Shown here: piece by piece, positions 1 through 8,700 of the stretch
Layout of the letters: each line of letters starts with the position of its first letter
Position numbering within the stretch: the stretch's first letter is position 1
Origin: Limnohabitans sp.
GTDB taxonomy: Bacteria; Pseudomonadota; Gammaproteobacteria; Burkholderiales; Burkholderiaceae_C
Direction of reading: 5' to 3'
NCBI RefSeq assembly: GCF_030158565.1
Contig: NZ_JAOASQ010000040.1
Span: forward strand, 1-48,967
Length of the DNA: 48,967 nt
The notes under the pieces: generated by a model
The model's database searches: none
What the model was told of the DNA's origin: nothing
What the model saw: the letters and a program-made list of their open reading frames with translations, nothing else
Made by a program: the position numbers and the translations under genes

Positions 1-30
1 GTGGCCGCTTTCAAGAAAAGCTTTGCTTAA
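1..30 (+). CDS. atpA: ATP synthase subunit alpha, C-terminal fragment (cut by window start)
   Basis: The first ten codons read VAAFKKSFA followed by TAA. This ends 27 bases before atpG, which is where the alpha-subunit gene ends in the standard atp operon order alpha-gamma-beta-epsilon. Only the last nine residues are visible, so the identity rests mainly on position. Confidence 0.75.
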   Translation: MAAFKKSFA

Positions 31-57
31 TTTCTACCTGATCAAAAGGAGCCGCTG

Positions 58-2387
<2,330 letters not shown>

Positions 2388-2457
2388 AGCAGTGCCACGG
2401 GTTGGGTGATCCAGCCCTCCCGTAGCCCGCTTGAATGCACCTTTTTAAGGAGTAAAC

Positions 2458-2871
2458 ATGAACACCATCCACGTTGATGTGGTCAGTGCCGAAGAGTCCA
2501 TCTACTCGGGTGAAGCCCGGTTTGTGGCCTTGCCCGGTGAGTCTGGCGAGCTGGGCATTTACCCCCGCCACACCCCGCTGATCACCCGCATCAAGGCCGG
2601 TTCGGTTCGCATTGAGACGGCTGACGGTGGCGAGGAGTTTGTTTTCGTTGCTGGTGGCATTCTGGAAGTGCAGCCTGACTGCGTGACCGTGCTGTCCGAC
2701 ACCGCCATCCGCGGCAAAGACCTCGACGAAGAGAAGGCCAACGCTGCCAAACAAGCAGCCGAAGAAGCCCTTCGCAACGCCAGCAGTGAAATTGATTTGG
2801 CTCGTGCCCAGTCGGAACTGGCTGTTTTGGCAGCGCAGTTGTCTGCACTGCGCAAATACCGCAAGAAATAA
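2458..2871 (+). CDS. atpC: F1 ATP synthase subunit epsilon
   Basis: Epsilon is the small rotor subunit that, with gamma, contacts the c-ring and can inhibit ATP hydrolysis. The 137-residue product starts [20 protein letters not shown], carries the beta-sandwich motif [20 protein letters not shown], and ends in the two-helix domain rich in Ala, Glu and Arg. Start ATG at 2458 has AAGGAG seven to twelve bases upstream. It is the last gene of the atp operon; a strong terminator follows within 30 bases. Confidence 0.97.
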   Translation: MNTIHVDVVSAEESIYSGEARFVALPGESGELGIYPRHTPLITRIKAGSVRIETADGGEEFVFVAGGILEVQPDCVTVLSDTAIRGKDLDEEKANAAKQAAEEALRNASSEIDLARAQSELAVLAAQLSALRKYRKK

Positions 2872-2897
2872 AAGACCCGCTGACGCTGGCCTTTTTC

Positions 2898-2933
2898 AAA
2901 AACCCGGTTCACGCATGTGGCCGGGTTTTTCTT
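2898..2933 (+). terminator. Intrinsic terminator of the atp operon
   Basis: A ten-base perfect stem (AAAAACCCGG at 2898-2907 pairing with CCGGGTTTTT at 2921-2930) with a 13-base loop runs into a T-rich tract. It lies directly after the atpC stop. Confidence 0.9.
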
Positions 2934-3050
2934 TTGGGGGTACCCAGCGTGAGTCGCAACACAGATCAACGCCCATGGCGCGGAGCGGTGCTGCAAGTCA
3001 AGGCTGAAACCGGCACAATTCGATATTCAGATCAGATTGAGCCATTGCCC

Positions 3051-3500
3051 ATGAAACGCACCAAATTGCAAGCGGCCATTGTTGGCGGAACCCCCGATGA
3101 CATCGAGCAAGCCTTTTATGAGGCTTTGCACAACGCGGATATCGGGCAGTTGATGGGCTGTTGGGCAGAAGAGGATGAGATTGTCTGTGTCCATCCTGGT
3201 GGTCCGCGCCTGGTGGGGGCCGGTGCCATACGCGCGGCATTCGAAGCCATGTTTGCCAATGGCAGCGTGCAGGCATTTCCGGAGCGTATCCACAAAATCC
3301 AGTCATTGGCCAGTGAGGTGCATCACTTGGTTGAGCGTGTGGAGGTCATCACGCCGCAAGGCCCGCAACAAGCCTGGGTCATCGCCACCAACGTTTTCCA
3401 CAAAACGCCGCAAGGCTGGCGTCTGGTCGCACACCACACCAGCCCAGGGACATCGAGCGAAGCGCTTGACCAAGGTGTGAAACCCAAGGTCTTGCACTGA
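3051..3500 (+). CDS. NTF2-like / SnoaL-type (DUF4440-like) protein
   Basis: A 149-residue cystatin/NTF2-fold protein: an N-terminal helix pair (DDIEQAFYEALHNADIGQLM), the strand segment DEIVCVHPGGPRLVGAGAIR typical of DUF4440/SnoaL-like proteins, and a C-terminal strand GWRLVAHHTSPG. Such proteins bind or turn over small ligands, and no specific reaction can be assigned. The frame is open to 2934, but ATG 3051 is where family-like sequence begins. The stop is one base before the ATG of the YheT gene, so the two are probably cotranscribed. Confidence 0.75.
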   Translation: MKRTKLQAAIVGGTPDDIEQAFYEALHNADIGQLMGCWAEEDEIVCVHPGGPRLVGAGAIRAAFEAMFANGSVQAFPERIHKIQSLASEVHHLVERVEVITPQGPQQAWVIATNVFHKTPQGWRLVAHHTSPGTSSEALDQGVKPKVLH

Positions 3501-3501
3501 C

Positions 3502-4515
3502 ATGCATTACAAAGCGCCAGCGTGGCTGCCAGGGGGCCACGCCCAAACCATCTGGCCTGCCCTTTACGCGCAAAGGCGCAAGGGCGAGGCCAAGCCTTGG
3601 TTGCGTGAACGTTGGACAACGCCAGATGGTGATTTTGTGGATGTCGACAGACAACACGCGAGCAGTGGCGCCAGACCATTGCTTGTGCTTTTCCACGGGT
3701 TGGAGGGGTCCTCGCAAAGTCACTATGCCGAGGCGTTTGCGGACTGGGCCGCTGAACACGATGTCCACTTCGCATTGCCCCATTTCAGGGGCTGCAGCGG
3801 TGAACTCAACGAAGGGCCGCGTGCTTACCATTCTGGCGACCACCAGGAGGTCGATTGGATCTTGCAGCGCATGAGGCAAACGCATCAAGGCCAGGGTGGG
3901 CAAGTGTTGCTTGCAGCGGGTGTGTCGTTGGGCGGCAATGCACTGATGCGTTGGGCCGCAGAGCACGGTCAGCATGCGAAAGTCAAAGCGGATGCTGTGG
4001 CTTCCATTTGCGCCCCGCTTGATTTGGCGCAAAGTGGTCACGCCATTGGGCAGGGCTTCAATCGTCAGGTCTACACCCGCATGTTTTTGCGGTCCATGAA
4101 GCCCAAGGCGTTGGCCAAATGGGCGCAGCACCCAGGATTGTTTGACCGCAAGCGATTGATGGCGGCCCGGAATTTGTACGAATTTGACAATGTGTTCACG
4201 GCGCCCCTGCATGGGTTCAAGAACACAGACGATTATTGGGCGCGCGCATCGGCCAAGCCTTTGATGGGGCAGATTGGCATTCCTGCACTTGCGCTCAACG
4301 CGCTGAATGACCCCTTTGTGCCGGCGCACAGTCTGCCGAAAACGCGTGATGTATCAACGTCGGTGACCTTGTGGCAGCCAGCCCAAGGGGGGCATGTGGG
4401 CTTTGCTCAGGGCATCTGGCCCGGTCAAGTGCGTTGCCTGCCAGATGCCGTTGGGGCTTGGCTCATGCGTGCGGCCCATCAAACCTTGAGTGAGAAGGAA
4501 GATGCACATGGATGA
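3502..4515 (+). CDS. YheT-family alpha/beta hydrolase
   Basis: A 337-residue alpha/beta hydrolase. The N-terminal signature PAWLPGGHAQTIWPAL, the oxyanion segment FHGLEGSS, and the nucleophile elbow GVSLGGN (Ser in GxSxG) are the marks of the YheT family (E. coli YheT, yeast Eht1/human ABHD3-like). An acid and His are expected in the C-terminal third; GGHVGF contains the likely catalytic His. The physiological ester substrate is not known for this family in bacteria. It is packed between the NTF2-like gene and the downstream small gene, overlapping the latter by eight bases. Confidence 0.9.
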   Translation: MHYKAPAWLPGGHAQTIWPALYAQRRKGEAKPWLRERWTTPDGDFVDVDRQHASSGARPLLVLFHGLEGSSQSHYAEAFADWAAEHDVHFALPHFRGCSGELNEGPRAYHSGDHQEVDWILQRMRQTHQGQGGQVLLAAGVSLGGNALMRWAAEHGQHAKVKADAVASICAPLDLAQSGHAIGQGFNRQVYTRMFLRSMKPKALAKWAQHPGLFDRKRLMAARNLYEFDNVFTAPLHGFKNTDDYWARASAKPLMGQIGIPALALNALNDPFVPAHSLPKTRDVSTSVTLWQPAQGGHVGFAQGIWPGQVRCLPDAVGAWLMRAAHQTLSEKEDAHG

Positions 4516-5050
4516 TCTGGTGCGTCAAGCCATGGCCAAATGGCCCCATGTGCCCGATTGCCATGGTTGGTTGGGCTTGGACAGTCGCGGGCAGTGGTAC
4601 ATGCGCGATGACCGCGTACAAATGTTGGGCGCTTTCCAAAGTGGGATTGCCGGCGCCAAAGGCTCAGCCTTGAAGCATGAGAAGCTGATGGCTTTCATTG
4701 ACCGCAATTACGAATGCGACGCACAAGGTTGCTGGTATTTTCAAAATGGCCCGCAACGCGTTTACATCGAGTTGGAAGTCGCGCCATTCATCTGGCGATT
4801 GGATGAACATTTCTTGCCAACCGCCCACACAGGGCAATGCACCACTGTGCTGGCTTGCCTGCTGGACGATGTGGGGCGTGTGTACTTGGATACGCCATTG
4901 GGGTTTGGCTTGGTGCACAGCTTGGATGTCGGGCAAGTGGCTCAAGCGGTGGAGCAGGGCTTATGGACGCCAGAAGAATGCCTGGCGCAAGATCTGCCCG
5001 AGCGCTTCCACTTTGTGCTCAGCCCGCAAGCGCTTGAAAGTGGGGCATAA
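4508..5050 (+). CDS. Conserved hypothetical protein (DUF2946-type)
   Basis: A 180-residue soluble protein, rich in Trp, His and Cys, with no signal peptide or membrane segment. It resembles a family of unknown function that I recall as DUF2946 in Burkholderiales, often beside YheT. The segment DCHGWLGLDSRGQWYMRDDR near the N-terminus is distinctive. Of the ATGs at 4490, 4502 and 4508, I chose 4508 because GAAGGAA ends eight bases before it, whereas it would abut 4502. It overlaps the end of the YheT gene, implying translational coupling. Function unknown. Confidence 0.7.
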   Translation: MDDLVRQAMAKWPHVPDCHGWLGLDSRGQWYMRDDRVQMLGAFQSGIAGAKGSALKHEKLMAFIDRNYECDAQGCWYFQNGPQRVYIELEVAPFIWRLDEHFLPTAHTGQCTTVLACLLDDVGRVYLDTPLGFGLVHSLDVGQVAQAVEQGLWTPEECLAQDLPERFHFVLSPQALESGA

Positions 5051-5077
5051 AAAAACCGGCCAAAGCCAGTTTTTTTG
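5049..5077. terminator. Bidirectional terminator between convergent genes
   Basis: An A-run, a short stem (ACCGGC / GCCAGT with one mismatch) and a T-run lie between the convergent small gene and the cytochrome gene. The A-tract and T-tract pair, so it can terminate both strands. Confidence 0.75.
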
Positions 5078-5091
5078 AGAGGCTGAAGAAC

Positions 5092-5613
5092 TTATTTCTT
5101 TTCTTCCGCGGCAGGTGCCTTGGGTTCTTCGAACTTGGCGCCAGCGTTGTTGGCCATGTAAGCCACAGCACGTGCAATTTCGGTGTCATTGAAGTCGCCG
5201 CCGCCTTGAGCGCCCATGGCACCCTTGCCTTTGAGGGCAGAAGTGGTCAAAGTCGCCAAGCCTTGCTTGATGCGTGCACCCCAAGCGCCTGCATCAGCAA
5301 ACTTGGGTGCGCCTGCAGCACCCGTGGCGTGACAAGCCGCGCACTGTGCTTTGTAAACTTCCTCTCCAGCCTTCAAGGGACGGTTGGCATCACGCACTTC
5401 AACGGTGCCAACTTTTTGGATACGTTCAGCGACGGAACGCTCAGCATCGCTGGCCCCTGGTGCTTCTTTGTTGGCAGAAGTGACGTAAAACACCAAACCG
5501 ATGATGATGAACACAGGGATGATGAAAGAAGCCAAGCTGAGCAAAAGCATCTGCTTGGGGGTTTTCACCGGACCGGTGTGGGCTTCGTGTTGATCGTGGC
5601 TGTTGTCGCTCAT
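5092..5613 (-). CDS. Membrane-anchored cytochrome c (c5-like, class I)
   Basis: A 173-residue electron-transfer protein held on the periplasmic face of the inner membrane. One transmembrane segment spans about residues 22-45. The haem site CAACH is at 91-95 and the probable axial Met is M133 in GKGAMGAQGGG. The C-terminus is a short Ala/Pro/Glu/Lys tail. The frame is open to 5685, but ATG 5613 follows AAGAGGA and gives the expected N-terminus MSDNSHDQHEAH. Likely monocistronic: its terminator is shared with the convergent gene, and a tRNA lies upstream on the other strand. Confidence 0.92.
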   Translation of the reverse strand: MSDNSHDQHEAHTGPVKTPKQMLLLSLASFIIPVFIIIGLVFYVTSANKEAPGASDAERSVAERIQKVGTVEVRDANRPLKAGEEVYKAQCAACHATGAAGAPKFADAGAWGARIKQGLATLTTSALKGKGAMGAQGGGDFNDTEIARAVAYMANNAGAKFEEPKAPAAEEKK

Positions 5614-5670
5614 GACATCCTCTTGTTGGGCTGGCCCGTGGGCCTGTGAATTGACCGGAATCAACCGGGC

Positions 5671-5676
5671 ATTATA
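5671..5676 (-). promoter_or_regulatory. -10 element (TATAAT) upstream of the cytochrome c gene
   Basis: A perfect TATAAT reads on the minus strand 58 bases upstream of the cytochrome start codon. No clear -35 is seen at 17 bases, so only the -10 is called. Confidence 0.4.
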
Positions 5677-5754
5677 GCGGTCCAACCTTCACGGAGCTTG
5701 CAAGCCAATATGAAAGAGTTCAGCCGTGAGATAATGCGAGTCACCAACAGCGAT

Positions 5755-5830
5755 GCGGCTGTAGCTCAGTGGATAGAGTATTGGCCTCCGAAGCCAAGGG
5801 TCGTGGGTTCGATCCCCGCCAGCCGCACCA
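5755..5830 (+). tRNA. tRNA-Arg (anticodon CCG)
   Basis: The 76-base cloverleaf is complete. The seven-base acceptor stem is GCGGCTG/CAGCCGC, the D arm is GCTC..GAGT, and the anticodon stem TTGGC/GCCAA encloses loop CTCCGAA with CCG at 5788-5790. The T arm is GTGGG-TTCGATC-CCCGC, and CCA is encoded at 5828-5830. It decodes the Arg codon CGG. Confidence 0.97.
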
Positions 5831-5889
5831 AACGCTAAGACGGCATCTGTTTCGATGGCTCTTAGTTTGGTGTCTGGCTTGTTGCTCGT

Positions 5890-6633
5890 TCACCAAGGCC
5901 AATAAAGACGGTATGGGCTGTATTCCACAAAAGCGTAAGCACCTGCAGCACCTGCAGCGGTGATCAGCAGCAAGGTGAGGACTATGCCACCCCAGCTGGA
6001 TTCTTTGCGTTGAGAATCCGTTGCAATATCTGCCATGTAGGGTGGTGTGTTGGGATCAACCAGCAAAGTCTCACTGGCCGGGGTTGTCAGTCCCATGGCA
6101 ACGGCTTGCGTATCCTTGACCGATGAAAGTTGGTGCGGCTCATCGGCCGTCATGGTGATACGGGGTTCATGTTCGCCGTATGTCTGTGAAGTGGTCGCCC
6201 CAGCATTCTGTGAAGCGGCAACCGTAGACGGTCGCTGCAAATGCACCACATTGGATGTGGTTGCGCGTACGGGTTCGTTCTTATCGTCCCCCAACGTATC
6301 CCAATCAGCCCCCAGCAGTTGAGCTACACGGCGGCCCGCCTGACGGCGTAAAGAATCAGAATAGAAGCGAGAATAGCCGCCCTCCTCCAGCTCATAAAGC
6401 TGTGACAAGGACATGCATGCTTGGGTTGCAAGTAAGGATGGATCGATGCCAACTTGGAGGCGCAATTGACGCAATACGCGCCCTTTTGGGTCCCCTGGTG
6501 TATCCATGGGCTGCCCCAACAAGTGCAGCGCTTCCCTGTTGGCGTTTTGCAAGGTGCGCGTACCCCCAGGAGAGCCTGATTTTCGAACCAGAGCCGAGGG
6601 CTTCAAGGGTTGGTTGAATTTCAAATCTGACAT
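5890..6633 (-). CDS. HTH protein with C-terminal membrane anchor (RodZ-like layout)
   Basis: A 247-residue protein. A helix-turn-helix-like region (about residues 62-115, including LRLQVGIDPSLLATQACMSL and SQLYELEEGGYSRF) is followed by a long Thr/Ser/Ala-rich linker. One transmembrane segment near the C-terminus (GGIVLTLLLITAAGAAGAYA) ends with a short aromatic tail. This recalls RodZ and related membrane-tethered HTH proteins, but it lacks recognisable RodZ periplasmic sequence. ATG 6633 is chosen (MSDLKFNQ) over 6669. It overlaps the upstream TolC-receiver gene by 13 bases, so the two are probably cotranscribed. Function unknown; a role in sensing or assembly with the partner gene is only an inference. 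Confidence 0.75.
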   Translation of the reverse strand: MSDLKFNQPLKPSALVRKSGSPGGTRTLQNANREALHLLGQPMDTPGDPKGRVLRQLRLQVGIDPSLLATQACMSLSQLYELEEGGYSRFYSDSLRRQAGRRVAQLLGADWDTLGDDKNEPVRATTSNVVHLQRPSTVAASQNAGATTSQTYGEHEPRITMTADEPHQLSSVKDTQAVAMGLTTPASETLLVDPNTPPYMADIATDSQRKESSWGGIVLTLLLITAAGAAGAYAFVEYSPYRLYWPW

Positions 6634-8225
6634 GAAGCGACCACCCCGGTGAGATAGGCGTGCATCCAAATGGGTGACATGGGACCAGAGACCACCTGGA
6701 TGGAGTTGGTTGTGCCGCTTGTGTGTTTGGACAAAAGGTCTTTTTCTTCAGTCACCAAAACAACCGACAGAGGTGCACGTCCACGGTTATTGAAGTTTTC
6801 GAGCGCCTGGAGGGTTTTTTCTTGTTGCGCGCGTGGCATGGACATCTCAACAACCAGCATGTCTGGCCGATTGCTGGACAAATCCAATAAACCTTCTGTG
6901 ACAGAGTCAAAAAAAGTGACCTCGGCTGCAAACTGCCAATTCGCACTGGCGAGCATCAATTGAGACATCAATTGAGCGCTTTCGACGACCACAGTGACCC
7001 GTGGTTTCATCATGGATTTGATGGCAACGCCCATCGCGCTGCGAGATGCGTTTTGGTAGCCTTCAACAACTTTGTCGCCCACGTCTGATTGCGTGGATCC
7101 AACGCCCGCTCGAGATTGGGCGGATGCCCATTCCTGCCAAGCGAGAGCCGCTTTCTCGCGTGCCAGCAGGCGAGCTTCTTCGAGCGCGAATTGAGCTGCT
7201 CTGAGCTGTCCTTGAGCGGCCTCGACGGAAGCTGAAGTCGCGCCCCCGTTGAACACAGGTGCATTGACCTGTAGTTGCGTGAAGGTCTCAAAACGCAGAG
7301 TATTTGTGTTGTACTGGCGGGACATGGCCGCATCGACAGTTGGCCAGTACTGTCCTTTGGCCATACGGACGGCCGCTTCGGCTGCCACCACTTGTGCTTT
7401 GTATTGCGCAATGCTTGGCAAGTCGTCAGTGACGCGCTGTACGGCCTGCGCCAGGCTCATGGGTATTTGCCCAAGGACGCCGTTTTCTGCAAGCGCTGCC
7501 TCCAGTCCAACAGGACGAGCGTCCATGTCCTCTGCCCAGAATCGTCGGAGTTTTTGCATGGCTTGGGCCAAATCTGCTTTGCGCTGTTGCAAAGCCAATG
7601 AGGCGTTCTCCATGCGAACCAGCGCTTGCTCGTAGTCAATGCGTCGCCCCGTGTCGACTTGAGAAATTTTCTGAATGTCGTCCAGTGTTTCCCGGTGCGA
7701 ATTCAAGTTGCGTACAGACAGACTGTACAAATCTGCCGTTTTGTCCCAGTTCAAATAAGCTTCAGAAGCTTGCTGGGCCACATCTTCGAGCGTGCCATCG
7801 CGCTGCTGTTCGGCCGCTTTGGTCAGCGCCTCGGCACGCTGAGCCTCCGCTTCGATCTTGCCGCCAGACCACAAGTTCAGTTTGGCTGTGGGCGAAATCG
7901 TAGTGCGGCCAAGCGACGAAGGTATAGACCCGGATCCATATTGGTTGCCATAAGCTGTGACGCCAATTTGCGGTTGATGCGCACTCCTTGCACGAGCGAT
8001 GTCCGACTGTGCGGCCTGCGCTTTGGCATTGGCAGTTTGGATCGATGGATAGACTTGCAAGGCACGCTCCACCACTTGAGGCAAAGTCTGAGCCTCCAAA
8101 CTGGAGAGGCCGAGTCCACTTGCGCATGCCAAAACAGTCAGTTTCATCCCGCCTGCGTTGCACAGGCGGTGCCGCAGAACAGGCCGAAGCAAAGGACTCA
8201 GTTTTTGACGAACAAGTTGAAACAT
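6621..8225 (-). CDS. TolC-family outer-membrane channel protein fused to a degenerate receiver domain
   Basis: Residues 1-404 are TolC-like: N-terminal export sequence ending near LSSLEAQT, then LPQVVERALQVYPSIQTANA and two helical repeats (for example ARSAHQPQIGVTAYGN, NLWSGGKIEAEAQRA, NAPVFNGGATSASVEAAQGQ). The usual last helix after VVEGY, with its GRRSLLD-type motif, is missing. The reading frame instead continues into residues 405-534, which look like a CheY-type receiver: RVTVVVES strand, DMLVVEMSMP at the phosphorylation site (Glu460 in place of Asp), and VVLVTEE for the conserved Thr; the conserved Lys is not evident. The start is uncertain: ATG 8225 is used, 8147 (MKLTVLACASG) is an alternative, and 8333 is unlikely. 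Confidence 0.75.
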   Translation of the reverse strand: MFQLVRQKLSPLLRPVLRHRLCNAGGMKLTVLACASGLGLSSLEAQTLPQVVERALQVYPSIQTANAKAQAAQSDIARARSAHQPQIGVTAYGNQYGSGSIPSSLGRTTISPTAKLNLWSGGKIEAEAQRAEALTKAAEQQRDGTLEDVAQQASEAYLNWDKTADLYSLSVRNLNSHRETLDDIQKISQVDTGRRIDYEQALVRMENASLALQQRKADLAQAMQKLRRFWAEDMDARPVGLEAALAENGVLGQIPMSLAQAVQRVTDDLPSIAQYKAQVVAAEAAVRMAKGQYWPTVDAAMSRQYNTNTLRFETFTQLQVNAPVFNGGATSASVEAAQGQLRAAQFALEEARLLAREKAALAWQEWASAQSRAGVGSTQSDVGDKVVEGYQNASRSAMGVAIKSMMKPRVTVVVESAQLMSQLMLASANWQFAAEVTFFDSVTEGLLDLSSNRPDMLVVEMSMPRAQQEKTLQALENFNNRGRAPLSVVLVTEEKDLLSKHTSGTTNSIQVVSGPMSPIWMHAYLTGVVASCQI

Positions 8226-8283
8226 CAGCTGGCAAATGCAAATTACGTTAAAAATGCAATTTTCGGTAATAAGGCTTATTTGT

Positions 8284-8319
8284 AAATCCGCCAATTGGCG
8301 TACGCCAATTGGCGGATTT
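8284..8319. repeat. Perfect 36-bp palindrome made of two palindromic 12-mers
   Basis: The 36 bases read identically on both strands. They contain CGCCAATTGGCG twice, 14 bases centre to centre, with AAATC and GATTT flanks. The site is 59-94 bases upstream of the chosen tolC-like start, a fitting place for an operator; it could equally be extruded as a cruciform or act as an RNA hairpin. Confidence 0.9.
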
Positions 8320-8454
8320 GGGGTATTTGGCACGAAACAGACTTCGGATAATTTTTCTGAGTCATTGATTAGATCTGATATCTATTTTCAAATATCAAAT
8401 TTAAACATTGTTTTGTAAACCAATGTAATCATAAAAGACTTTTTACCAATTAAA

Positions 8455-8480
8455 AATGAAGATTCGAGTCGATCTTCATT
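8455..8480. repeat. Inverted repeat with 9-bp perfect arms
   Basis: AATGAAGAT (8455-8463) pairs with ATCTTCATT (8472-8480) across an 8-base spacer, inside the AT-rich region. Could be an operator or a hairpin. No T-tract follows. Confidence 0.6.
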
Positions 8481-8700
8481 AGGTAACTCAAATTAATTAT
8501 CGATTTCACTGGAATAATTGATATTTATGTTTTTATCAATAAATGCTAATTGAAGAAGCTGAGAAATTTTCGACATTTCAATAGACGCGCCAGCGTGCGC
8601 TCAACAGGCTGAAAATTAAATCTTCCGGACATTAAATTAGACGCTGGAGTTTGTCTCGCACCTGACCGTTGGCTGATGGGGGGGCTCGCACAATGGCCGC

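Larger units (their letters stand above)
8226..8700. other. AT-rich gene-free region between tolC-like and carboxylase genes
   Basis: No open frame here has family support or a plausible ribosome site. The stretch is far richer in A and T than its neighbours. It holds a 36-bp palindrome (8284-8319) and a second inverted repeat (8455-8480), and it must contain the promoters of the flanking divergent genes. Confidence 0.7.
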
